64,000 nt of DNA, taken from positions 456,899-520,898 of the forward strand of contig NW_005179111.1 of NCBI RefSeq assembly GCF_000350225.1, written 5' to 3'. Source of the stretch: Chondrus crispus. Taxonomy: Eukaryota; Rhodophyta; Florideophyceae; Gigartinales; Gigartinaceae. Below the pieces are notes generated by a model. It worked only from the letters and a program-made list of their open reading frames with translations, was not told the origin of the DNA and searched no databases. A program made the translations under genes and the position numbers. The stretch's first letter is position 1; each line of letters opens with the position of its first letter. Below, piece after piece: positions 21,912 to 31,962 of this stretch.

Positions 21912-22616
21912 CTAGGAGAAATTTGCGAACAGATATGTGAATTTATTTGGAAGAAATCCCTCACTATTCTGTTCACAAACTACCTTCAAGTGTGCGGCAC
22001 CGTTCTCGTGGCACTTCAGGTGCCCGTGAGACTCAAAGACGCGATTGCAAGGGATACAACGCGGAGTCTCCTTAGCGTTGGCAACTTGAATGCGATGAGA
22101 CCTAGACTGAATGTGGTCGTAAAAGGCCTTCGCACTATTGCCACTAACGCCGCACACTTTACAATACCGCTTATACCGCGGGCACACCTTACGATTCCTC
22201 TTGCGCTCACGCTTAAACTCTTTATCCGCGAGAACAGCCGCTTTCCGAGCAGAAAGTCGATGCGTAGTTCTCTTTATTGGTGCGGGAACAGAGCGCGGAA
22301 TACGAGGAATCCTATAAGGTGCACAACTCGAGGACGGACCCGGAAGCGCGAGCCGAGGTGAAGGTTGATCCTCAGGCTCAAGCACCTCAACGGATACGAC
22401 CTCCGATGTCCGAACCGGTCGACCGGTGACCAGCTTCCCAGGCGCAGAGCGCACCGGTACTAATTCCAAATCTAACACAACCCCTAAGAACAGGTATTCA
22501 CAATAAGGAATATGAAGATAATCGTCAGTAACAGATTTTGGAATTATTGCTCTTAAGAACCACCAAAACGTGCAAAGACAATCACTTAGATGTGTAGGAA
22601 ATGGAAAGAAACTCAA
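21912..22616 (-). CDS. Leader ORF of B1 with two C2H2 zinc fingers
   Basis: An extra frame between the 5' LTR and gag, same sense as the element. The C-terminal half is basic (KEFKRERKRNRKVCPRYKR), followed by two fingers of the form C-x2-C-x12-H-x5-H: the first starts YCKVCGVSG and ends HIQSRSH, the second starts RCIPCNRVF and ends CHENGAAH. This spacing is that of U1-type (matrin/JAZ-like) fingers, which often bind RNA or double-stranded RNA. Copia elements normally have nothing but an untranslated leader here. The same ORF is in B3, so it is a family trait rather than a chance frame. The true start is uncertain. Function is inferred only from the finger spacing. Confidence 0.65.
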   Translation of the reverse strand: MSFFPFPTHLSDCLCTFWWFLRAIIPKSVTDDYLHIPYCEYLFLGVVLDLELVPVRSAPGKLVTGRPVRTSEVVSVEVLEPEDQPSPRLALPGPSSSCAPYRIPRIPRSVPAPIKRTTHRLSARKAAVLADKEFKRERKRNRKVCPRYKRYCKVCGVSGNSAKAFYDHIQSRSHRIQVANAKETPRCIPCNRVFESHGHLKCHENGAAHLKVVCEQNSEGFLPNKFTYLFANFS

Positions 22617-22993
22617 AACTTACTTTGCATGAGAGAACGAAGAAAAACCAAATGCGAGATTGACGACGACGGCGGTAGCGGGAGCGGAAACGAAGACGAA
22701 GACCAAAGACAGAGACAGCAGCAAGAACCGCAGCAAGAACGAAAGCCAAACCAAGGAAGAAGACAACGAAGACAGCGGGAGCGATGACCAAAACCAATTC
22801 ACACAAGAGAGCAAGAACGACAGCAGCAGCGAAAACCAAAACCAAGAACGACGGCAAGAACGAGAGCGACAACGACAGCGAGAAGACCAGCGGAAAGAAC
22901 GACGAGAAACGGCAGCGAAAACGACAGCGACAACGACGGCAGAAACAACGGAACGAGAACAACAGACTCATGCAGTGAAACGACAGCGAGGGA

Positions 22994-23007
22994 CTGGGCC
23001 CATAACC
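22994..23007 (-). other. Primer binding site of B1
   Basis: GGTTATGGGCCCAG on the minus strand, directly inside the 5' LTR; the initiator tRNA-Met half-molecule type. Confidence 0.85.
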
Positions 23008-24270
23008 TAATGGTAGGTTCGGAGGGGCAAAGGAAAGAAGGAAGGCAGGTTGATGTGTGTGAGTGAAGGAGTTGGTGCCGAGGTTTACTTTGAAGCCGTT
23101 TTCCTGCGATACTTATACACTTCGAGTGCTACACTATCGCTCTACTCCGACTCCCAGTAAACCATACTCTACTATGCGCGACCAAGCGCGGTCCTCTTCT
23201 GGCCCGACCATACTGTTCGATTTCCACCTTACGAATCGATTCGTAACTATTAGCTCACAACTATTTCTACACATTCCAAATGACTGTAAACCATGGCCCT
23301 ATGCATGCAACTGTTTCACACCTTACTAATCTGCATCCAGTCATGCCAGACTTCATTGTTGTGCAACGAACAACTTGGCACTTGTCTATTTCCAACAACG
23401 CAAACGTCTTTCATATCACAATCGCCATACGTATCCTTGTTTCTCACCTTACTAATTTCGCCAAGCACTGTCAGACAATTATGGCAAGTTATAACAATGT
23501 GCATCCAGACTTTCTACACAACTCACATGAGAATACATGTAAATCACACGAGTACTGTCATGAACTTGCATCCAACGGCGCACCATGACGAGAGCACAGT
23601 GCAACGGCGCGTGCTCACGCAAGACTCGCATACAGCGTGACGCGTACACAGAATAACCGCACAACTGTATTCCTCTCGCGAGAAGTACTTGTTGTAATTT
23701 TGATTTACATGTACTGTACTCGGACACGCGCAGGATCGCAAACAGTCTGACACTGTAAAACTGTAAACCCTCATGTGCATACACCTGGATGCGTGTACAT
23801 GTGTACGTACACGAGTCCACCTGGCGACGTGTACATGTGTACACGGCATACATGTGTCCCGCCCGGGGGCCCCAGCAATTACCCATTACAACCATGGCAA
23901 ACCACTTGAAACCCCCAAAACAACGTAATTATGGCATATACAGGCCATTTAAAGTACATCACAAGGCCAATGACGCACACGTGGACAACGCTCGACCAAT
24001 AGATTTGCAGCATTAGACCTGAGGGCCAATAGAATTGCAGTATTTCCTGTGTAGTCTATAGTGCTACGGGCCAAGGTTCCACATGGCAAAACTATGCAAA
24101 TTTGCATGACCCTCCGAGAGGCCACTTTCGTCCCCGGAACCCCAAAATCCGAGAATTTACACGTGTCATGTCGTGATATGGGTAAGAGCGCCCGGACCGT
24201 GCAGTCATGTACACGTGTCACTCGATTTTGACCTTTTCAGATAACAGCATGTGGTCGCACATTTTCAATA
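23008..24270 (-). repeat. 5' LTR of B1 (family B, type 1)
   Basis: 1263 bp, nearly identical to 16398-17660. The outer end borders CTGCC at 24271-24275. The TATA box (minus TATAAGTA) is at 23110-23117. Confidence 0.93.
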
Positions 24271-24886
24271 CTGCCAACCCATGTGAGTCACACTGGTCAG
24301 GTGTGAAACGAGTAATGCGATACGTGCAAGGTACTCGAAACTTAGGAATCGTGTTTGACAATAATCCAAATCGCCGGAGATGTTCGGCTTCAGTGATGCT
24401 GACTGGGCCGGTTGTTCAGACTCTCGCAAGTCAACCAGCGGATTTGGATATGTTTTCAAGTTCTGCGGTGGAGCGATCAGTTGGAGTTCCCGGAAACAGA
24501 CTGTGGTTGCAACTTTGACGTGTGAGGCTGAGTACGTTGCACTATGTGAAGCGTGTAAGGAGGCAACTTGGTTGCATAAGGTGGTTGCTGATGTTCTTGG
24601 ACTTGACTCTGATCCCACGATTATGATGGGGTGTGACAATACAGGGACGATTTCGTTTGCAAAGAATGAATCGATCAACCGTCGTAACAAACATGTCGAT
24701 GTGAAATACTACTATGTACGAGATGCTATTAAGAGAAACATTGTGTCTTTGTCGCATTGTCCCACCACTTGCATGCCTGCAGATATCTTGACGAAAGCAC
24801 TTGGGCGAGTTCTGTTCCAGAAGTTTGTAGAACTTCTAGGGCTCGCAGTAATTACTTCCGGTAAAAAACATGTGATCGAGGGGGAG
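24271..24886 (+). mobile_element. Copia element T, slice 3 (RNase H end)
   Basis: Plus-strand RNase H continuing slice 2: SDADWAGCSDSRKSTSG, then CEAEYVALCEACKEATW, KHVDVKYYYVRD and DILTKALGRVLFQ. It ends with the GATCGAGGGGGAG purine tract. The sequence is A/C-like rather than B-like. Truncated and interrupted fossil. Confidence 0.9.
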
Positions 24887-24993
24887 TGTTGTAATTGTAC
24901 GACCACATGATGACACGCATGACACACAATGACAGATATGACACGTGTAGAAGCGAAAACACTCAGCACGTCAAACGGAACAACTTTGGTTTT
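24887..24993 (+). repeat. Truncated 3' LTR of T (family A-like)
   Basis: Begins TGTTGTAATTGTACGACC right after the polypurine tract, resembling the family A LTR start, but only about 107 bp remain before the sequence switches to a B-family coding scrap. The two share only a CA at the joint. Confidence 0.75.
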
Positions 24994-25279
24994 CAGTGAA
25001 GCATGCAAAGAGGCCGCGTGGCTTCGACGCTTCCATGCTGATGTACTTGGTGCGAATTCGGATCCAACAATTCGCGTTGGATGTGACAACGCTGGTACGA
25101 TTGCGTTTGCTCAGAACGAATCTACAAATCGTCGCAACAAGCACATTGATATTACGTATCATTTTGTTCGAGATGCGGTGCAGCGAAAACTGGTCACATT
25201 GTACCATTGTCCGACAACACAAATGCCAGCCGATATGCTGACCAAACCACTTGGTCGCATGCTGTTTGAAAGGTTCGTG
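24994..25279 (+). mobile_element. Copia family B fragment B4 (RNase H end)
   Basis: Plus-strand piece of B-family RNase H (EACKEAAWLRRFHADVLG, then KHIDITYHFVRD and DMLTKPLGRMLF). No LTR belongs to it. It is cut at its right end by B2, whose LTR starts at 25280. Fossil fragment. Confidence 0.85.
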
Positions 25280-26532
25280 TAATGGTAGGTTCGGAGGGCT
25301 AAGGGAAAGAAGGAGGGCAGGTTGATGTGTGTGAGTGAAGGAGTTTGTACCGAGGTTTACTTGGAGCCGTCTTTCGGCGATACTTATACACTTTGAGTGT
25401 TACACTATCCCATTACTTTGGCACCTGGTAAACCGTACTCACCATATGCGCGACCAAGCGCGGTCCTCTTCTGGCCCGTCCACACTGTTCTATTTCCACC
25501 TTACGAATTGACTATTGACTATCAGTGCACAACAGTTTTCTACACATTTCGAGTGACTGTAAACCATGGCCCTATGTATGCAATCGTTTCACACCTTACT
25601 AATCTGAATCCAGACATGACAGAATTTATTCTTGGACAATGAACAACTTGGCATCTCTCTATTTCCAACAACGCAAAGTCCTGTCATATCTCAGTCCCCA
25701 TACATGCCCTTGTTTCGTACCTTACTAATTTCGGTACACACTGCCAGACAACTATGACGGGTAGCAACAATGTGCATCCAGACTTTCTACACATCTCACG
25801 TGATATCCGATGTGAATCACACGAGTACTGTCATCAACTTGCATCCAACGGCGCACCACAACGAGAGCACAGTACAACGTCGCATGCTGACGAGAGTGTA
25901 GTACAACGGCGCATGCTGATGCAAGGGTCGCATACAGCGTGATGCGTACACTGAGTACTCACGTAAGTACATGTCTCTTGTGAGAAATACTTGTTGTACT
26001 TTTAATTCACATGTACTGTGCTCGGACATGCGCCGGACCGTATGCAGGCGACGTGTACAAGTGTACGTACACGCAGCAACCTGGCGATGTGTACATGTGT
26101 ACACCGCACACAAGTGTCCAGCGCCAACGCTACTCGTAATTACCCATTACAACCATGGTGAACAACTTGAAACCCCCGAAATGATGTAATTAAATCGTAT
26201 ACCGATCATTCAAGATATATCACCAGCATGACTGCATATAAGTGGACAATAACAGACTAATAGAATTGCAGCATTCGGACCGACACCCAATAGATTTGCA
26301 GTATTGCCTGTGTAGCCCTATAACGGTTCGGGCCAAATGAAAATTTTCGGCATTTATGCAAATTTGCATGACCCTCCAAAAGTCCACTTTCGTCCCCAGA
26401 ACCCCAAAATCTGAGACGTTACACGTGTCATGTCGTGATATGGGTAAGAGCGCCCGGACCGTGCAGTCATGTACACGTGTCACTCGATTTTGACCTTTTC
26501 AGATAACAGCATGTGGTCGCACATTTTCAATA
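25280..26532 (-). repeat. 3' LTR of B2 (family B, type 2)
   Basis: Starts TAATGGTAGG and ends TTCAATA on the plus strand, about 1253 bp. It matches the B3 3' LTR closely and B1 less closely, which defines the type 2 subfamily. Confidence 0.9.
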
Positions 26533-26543
26533 CCTCCCCTCGA

Positions 26544-27601
26544 TCACATGCTTTGGGCAGCTTTGCACTCGGAAAGCCCAACCATGCCCACGAACTTTTC
26601 AAACAGCACGCGACCAAGTGGTTTGGTCAGCATATCGGCTGGCATTTCTGTTGTCGGACAATGGTACAATGTGACCAGTTTTCGCTGCACCGCATCTCGA
26701 ACAAAATGATACGTAATATCAATGTGCTTGTTGCAACGATTTGTATATTCGTTCTGAGCAAACGCAATCGTACCAGCGTTGTCACATCCAACGCGAGTTG
26801 TTGGATCCGAATTCGCACCAAGTACATCAGCATGGAAGCGTCGAAGCCACGCGGCCTCTTTGCATGCTTCACTGAGTGCGATGTATTCTGCCTCACAAGT
26901 AGACTTTGCAAGTACTGTTTGTTTCCGGAAAGCCCAACTGACAGGCCCATCACAAAGCTTGAACACATATCCACTCGTTGATTTTCGTGATTCAAGGCAT
27001 CCGCCCCAATCTGCATCGCTATACCCATGAAGTTCCGAACCAAGATCATCTTTACCAAACACTATTCCAAGATGCTGGGACCCACGCAAGTATCTCAAAA
27101 CACGTTTCACACCTGACCAGTGCGACTCGTGAGGGTCGGCACAGTGTTGAGATAACTTTCCAATGGCAAACGCAATATCGGGGCGGGTCCCGACCATTAG
27201 GAACATTAGACATCCAATGGCCTGACGATATGGTTCAAAGCATGGGTTGTCATCAGTGCCAGTTTCGGCAACTTGCATTGTGACATTGTCGAGACTGTTC
27301 CATCGGAGTAAGGCAAGGATTGCATGCCGACATTTTGAACCGTTTCAGTACTGCTTGGGCATACTTCGACTGTGTGACGGTCAGGACGTGTTTAGAACGT
27401 ATACGGTCGATTTCTAGACCAATACAAGTCTTCGCTTCGCCAAGGTCTTTCATATCGAATCGTTTGTTGAGTTCATTTTTCATCCATAATATGGCCTCCA
27501 AGTCACTTCCAGCTAGCAGCAGATCGTCCACGTACAACGCGATAATCATGATGACATTGCCTTGACGTCGAATGTAAAGACATGGGTCGCTACGTGTAGT
27601 G
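26544..27601 (-). pseudogene. RNase H and RT fragment of B2
   Basis: The minus strand encodes RT from YVDDLLLAG (about 27535) to LKRFKMSACNP, then VGTRPDIAFAIGKLS, RNase H SDADWGGCLESRKSTSG, CEAEYIALSEACKEAAW, DITYHFVRD and DMLTKPLGR. It is nearly identical to the same part of B1. Truncated by A2. Confidence 0.9.
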
Positions 27602-28538
27602 TACTGGAAGGTCAGCGGGGCAAAGGGAAATCGAAGGACGGTTGATGAGGTGAAGTTGAAGGATTGGGTACCGATTTACTTCGAGTCGCCAACTTCTGGC
27701 ACTACTTATACACTTCTGCAATCTTCTAGAACTCTACTACCAAACACTACGACACACATACTACAGATGTATTGGCTCTAACACATGTGCCAGTCTTGCT
27801 ACTCAGCCAAACTGGCGATGGCCCAACAAACAGAACAGAAAACCGCCTTACGAATTAGCACTGTCATGACGGAGAAATTAGTAAGGCAGTACAACAAAGC
27901 ACAGCAAAGCACAAATTCCCTTACTATTCCAAATCCAGCGTGGCACAAATTCGTAAGGCACGTTTACAGCTCACACGTTGCCTTACGAATTCAAATCAAT
28001 CCTGCAAGGACTGTTTACACCGCACACGTTGCCTTATGAATCTGAATCTCTCGTGAGGTCCTGTCCACTGTCAATTACAACAGTGCACATTTTGCCTTAC
28101 GAATTCAAAACTCGCGCAACGGTATCTTTGTGTCCTGCTGTACCCGTGCTGCACTCCATGGACGCTGTAAACCTTTGCCACGTGCCAGGCACCCGCCACC
28201 AAGGTTCTACACTTTGCCTGTAAGACTGCAGGCGTACTGTACGCGTCCGACAGTGTAATGAGGACATGTGTCCAGGTCATACACGTGTCGGGCGGAGAAA
28301 ATGAAACATGCTCAGATTGTACAGTACACCGCAACCGTGTACATATTTCACACGTGTACACGTTGAAAACCAAACTTGCTCCTGAAGTACTGTAGAGTGC
28401 AACCGTGTACAGAAATCACACGTGTACACGTTGAAAATCAAACTTGCTCAGCTCGTCACGCGGAGTGTTTTCGATTTTACACGTGTCAAACCTGTCGTTG
28501 TGTGTCATGCATATCAGCATGTGGTCGTAGAATTACAA
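27602..28538 (-). repeat. 3' LTR of A2 (family A)
   Basis: 937 bp, the reverse complement of 3386-4322 with few differences. It carries the same motif array and TATA box. Confidence 0.92.
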
Positions 28539-28551
28539 CAATCCCCCTCGA

Positions 28552-29511
28552 TCACATGCTTTTACCAGAAGTAGCTACTGCAAGCCCTAGAAGTTCTACA
28601 AACTTCTGGAACAGAACTCGCCCAAGTGCTTTCGTCAGGATATCTGCAGGCATGGAAGTGGTCGGGCAATGTGACAAAGAAATGACGTTTCTCTTAATAG
28701 CATCTCGTACATAGTGGTATTTCACATCAACATGTTTGTTACGACGGTTGACCGATTCATTGTGTGCATACGAAATAGTCCCTGCATTGTCACACCCCAT
28801 CACAATCGTGGGATCAGAATCAAGTCCAAGAACATCAGCAACCACTTGACGCAACCAAGTCGCCTCCTTACACGCTTCACATAGTGCAATGTACTCAGCT
28901 TCACACGTCGAAGTTGCAACCACAGTCTGTTTCCGGGAACTCCAACTGATCGCTCCACCGCAGAACTTGAAAACATATCCGCTGGTCGACTTGCGAGAGT
29001 CTGAACAACCGGCCCAGTCAGCATCACTGAAGCCGAACAACTCCGGCGATTTAGATTTATTGTCAAACACGATTCCTAAGTTTCGAGTCCCTTGCACGTA
29101 TCGCATTACTCGTTTCACACCTGCCCAGTGTGACTCACATGGGTTGGCAGAATGTTGAGAAAGCTTTCCAATCGCATATGCCAAGTCTGGACGAGTGCCA
29201 ACCATCAAGTACATCAGGGATCCCACTGCCTCACGATACGGTACATTTGTTTCGGAGTCGTTTTCGGTTGAAATCGTGGTTGTGTGACCTTGTTCCATTG
29301 GAGTCAGAGAGGGGTTGGGTTTCACGTTGACATTCGAAAACGCTCAAGCACTTTTGATGCATACTTAGTTTGAGTGAGACTCAAAGTCTTGGCGGTGCGA
29401 TCCCTTTGAATTTCAAGACCAATGCAGACTTTTGCTTCACCAAGGTCTTTCATCTCAAACCGTTTATTAAGCTCCCCCTTCATCCATTTGATGGCATCGA
29501 TATCACTACTG
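28552..29511 (-). pseudogene. RT and RNase H fragment of A2
   Basis: The minus strand encodes the end of copia RT and all of RNase H: LNKRFEMKDLGEAKVCIGLE, VGTRPDLAYAIGKLS, SDADWAGCSDSRKSTSG, KHVDVKYHYVRD and DILTKALGR. Nearly identical to A1 over this part. Truncated at its 5' side by B3 and broken. Confidence 0.9.
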
Positions 29512-30762
29512 TATTGAAAATGTGCGACCACATGCTGTTATCTGGAAAGTGCAAAATCGAGTGACACGTGTACATGACTCGACGGTCTGGGCCCTCACCC
29601 CATATCACCACATGACACGTGTAACGTCTCAGATTTTGGGGTTCTGGGGACGAAAGTGGACTTTTGGAGGGTCATGCAAATTTGCATAAATGCCGAAAAT
29701 TTTCATTTGGCCCGAACCGTTATAGGGCTACACAGGCAATACTGCAAATCTATTGGGTGTCGGTTCGAATGCTGCAATTCTATTGGTCTGTTATTGTCCA
29801 CTTATATGCAGTCATGCTGGTGATATATCTTGAATGATCTGTATATGTTTTAATTACATCATTTCGGGGGTTTCAAGTTGTTCACCATGGTTGTAATGGG
29901 TAATTACGTGTGGCCTTGGCGCTGGACACTTGTGTGCTGTGTACACATGTACACATCGCCAGGTTGCTGCGTGTACGTACACTTGTACACGTCGCCTACA
30001 TACGGCCCGCCGCGTGTCCGAGCATAGTACATGTGAATTAAAAGTACAACAAGTATTTCTCGCAGGAGACATGTACTTACGTGAGTACTCAGTGTACGCG
30101 TCACGCTGTATACGACCTTTGCATCAGCATGCCCCGTTGTACTACACTCTAGTCAGCATGCGACGTTGTACTGTGCTCTCGTTATGGTGCGCCGTTGGAT
30201 GCAAGTTGATGACAGTACTCATGTGATTCACATCGGATATCACGTGAGATGTGTAGAAAGTCTGGATGCACATTGTTGCTACCCGTCATAGTTGTCTGGC
30301 AGTGTGTACCGAAATTAGTAAGGTACGAAACAAGGGCATGTATGGGGACTGAGATATGACAGGACTTTGCGTTGTTGGAAATAGAGAGATGCCAAGTTGT
30401 TCGTTGCACAACAATGAAGTCTGGCATGACTGGATGCAGATTAGTAAGGTGTGAAACAGTTGCATGCATAGGGCCATGGTTTACAGTCATTTGGAATGTG
30501 TAGAAATAGTTGTGAGCTAATAGTTACGAATCGATTCGTAAGGTGGAAATCGAACAGTATGGTCGGGCCAGAAGAGGACCGCGCTTGGTCGCGCATAGTA
30601 GAGTATGGTTTACTGGGAGTCGGAGTAGAGCGATAGTGTAGCACTCGAAGTGTATAAGTATCGCAGGAAAACGGCTTCAAAGTAAACCTCGGCACCAACT
30701 CCTTCACTCACACACATCAACCTGCCTTCCTTCTTTCCCTTGCCCCTCCGAACCTACCATTA
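29512..30762 (+). repeat. 5' LTR of B3 (mosaic type 2 / type 1)
   Basis: Up to about 30385 it follows type 2 (as in B2 and the B3 3' LTR). From about 30395 to its end it follows type 1 (as in B1), for example in the stretch around the CGAATCGATTCG sequence near 30530. TATA box at 30653-30660. Confidence 0.88.
30653..30660 (+). promoter_or_regulatory. TATA box of B3 5' LTR
   Basis: TATAAGTA about 100 bp before the PBS, with the same octamer and position as in families A, C and D. Confidence 0.6.
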
Positions 30763-30776
30763 GGTTATGGGCCCAG
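30763..30776 (+). other. Primer binding site of B3
   Basis: GGTTATGGGCCCAG directly follows the LTR end (CCATTA). It is the initiator tRNA-Met half-molecule type. Confidence 0.85.
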
Positions 30777-31268
30777 TCCCTCGCTGTCGTTTCACTGCAT
30801 GAGTCTGTTGTTCTCGTTCCGTTGTTTCTGCCGTCGTTGTCGCTGTCGTTTTCGCTGCCGTTTCTCGTCGTTCTTTCCGCTGGTCTTCTCGCTGTCGTTG
30901 TCGCTCTCGTTCTTGCCGTCGTTCTTGGTTTTGGTTTTCGCTGCTGCTGTCGTTCTTGCTCTCTTGTGTGAATTGGTTTTGGTCATCGCTCCCGCTGTCT
31001 TCGTTGTCTTCTTCCTTGGTTTGGCTTTCGTTCTTGCTGCGGTTCTTGCTGCTGTCTCTGTCTTTGGTCTTCGTCTTCGTTTCCGCTCCCGCTACCGCCG
31101 TCGTCGTCAATCTCGCATTTGGTTTTTCTTCGTTCTCTCATGCAAAGTAAGTTTTGAGTTTCTTTCCATTTCCTACACATCTAAGTGATTGTCTTTGCAC
31201 GTTTTGGTGGTTCTTAAGAGCAATAATTCCAAAATCTGTTACTGACGATTATCTTCATATTCCTTATT
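30777..31268 (+). other. Low-complexity leader of B3
   Basis: A stretch dominated by short CGCTGTCGTT-like repeats, strongly pyrimidine-biased on the plus strand, shared with B1 (about 22500-22993). It yields long Arg/Cys/Phe-rich or Gln/Arg-rich frames by composition alone; none is called a gene. Confidence 0.7.
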
Positions 31269-31811
31269 GTGAATACCTGTTCTTACGGGGTTGTGTTAGA
31301 TCTGGAATTAGTACCGGTGCGCTCTGCGCCTGGGAAGCTGGTCACCGGTCGACCGGTTCGGACATCGGAGGTCGTATCCGTTGAGGTGCTTGAGCCTGAG
31401 GATCAACCTTCACCTCGGCTCGCGCTTCCGGGTCCGTCCTCGAGTTGTGCACCTTATAGGATTCCTCGTATTCCGCGCTCTGTTCCCGCACCAATAAAGA
31501 GAACTACGCATCGACTTTCTGCTCGGAAAGCGGCTGTTCTCGCGGATAAAGAGTTTAAGCGTGAGCGCAAGAGGAATCGTAAGGTGTGCCCGCGGTATAA
31601 GCGGTATTGTAAAGTGTGCGGCGTTAGTGGCAATAGTGCGAAGGCCTTTTACGACCACATTCAGTCTAGGTCTCATCGCATTCAAGTTGCCAACGCTAAG
31701 GAGACTCCGCGTTGTATCCCTTGCAATCGCGTCTTTGAGTCTCACGGGCACCTGAAGTGCCACGAGAACGGTGCCGCACACTTGAAGGTAGTTTGTGAAC
31801 AGAATAGTTAG
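31269..31811 (+). CDS. Leader ORF of B3 with two C2H2 zinc fingers
   Basis: A 180-codon frame between the LTR and gag. The N-terminal part has a stretch rich in V, E and P (EVVSVEVLEPEDQPSPR), then an RIPRIP/VPAPI segment, then a basic run (KEFKRERKRNRKVCPRYKR). Two zinc fingers with C-x2-C-x12-H-x5-H spacing follow, the first from YCKVCG and the second from RCIPCN. The stop lies about 150 bp before the Gag frame. It is almost identical to the B1 copy over the finger region, but the frame differs upstream, so the true N-terminus is unclear. The spacing is that of U1/matrin-type fingers, which suggests nucleic-acid binding. An extra gene in this position is unusual for copia. Confidence 0.7.
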   Translation: MNTCSYGVVLDLELVPVRSAPGKLVTGRPVRTSEVVSVEVLEPEDQPSPRLALPGPSSSCAPYRIPRIPRSVPAPIKRTTHRLSARKAAVLADKEFKRERKRNRKVCPRYKRYCKVCGVSGNSAKAFYDHIQSRSHRIQVANAKETPRCIPCNRVFESHGHLKCHENGAAHLKVVCEQNS

Positions 31812-31962
31812 GGATTTCTTCCAAATAAATTCACATATCTGTTCGCAAATTTCTCCTGGTACAACTTCATAGTAATCAAATCGAATTTCTTAGACGGGTG
31901 GGCTTGCCATCGTGTTGACTATCGGTTAACGGCTTGGGATCCCCGAACGGATTTTCGAATAC

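Larger units (their letters stand above)
16398..24270 (-). mobile_element. Copia LTR retrotransposon B1 (complete ends)
   Basis: A 7.9-kb minus-strand element with two 1263-bp LTRs and a 5-bp target duplication CTGCC in T. Parts: 5' LTR 23008-24270, PBS 22994-23007, leader with a zinc-finger ORF, gag-pol 21808-17672, polypurine tract, 3' LTR 16398-17660. The two LTRs differ at only about 20 positions by eye, which makes it one of the younger insertions here. The coding region is broken, about three breaks. Confidence 0.95.
25280..27601 (-). mobile_element. Copia family B fragment B2 (3' LTR plus RNase H and RT)
   Basis: Minus-strand element with a complete 3' LTR (25280-26532, type 2) and the RNase H/RT part of pol. 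It is cut at 27601 by A2. Its 5' half is not in the window next to it. Truncated and broken. Confidence 0.9.
27602..29511 (-). mobile_element. Copia family A fragment A2 (3' LTR plus RNase H and RT)
   Basis: Minus-strand A-family element inserted into B2, with its 3' LTR at 27602-28538. The coding part, 28552-29511, is almost the same as the end of the A1 polyprotein. It is cut by B3 at 29512 and the remainder is not seen. TAGTG at 27597-27601 is the likely left half of its target duplication. Truncated fossil. Confidence 0.9.

Noticed and set aside
22660-23010. Gln/Arg/Glu-rich frames and, opposite, Arg/Cys/Phe-rich frames in the B leaders (also 30760-31188)
   Set aside because: Low-complexity leader gives open frames in several phases by composition alone.
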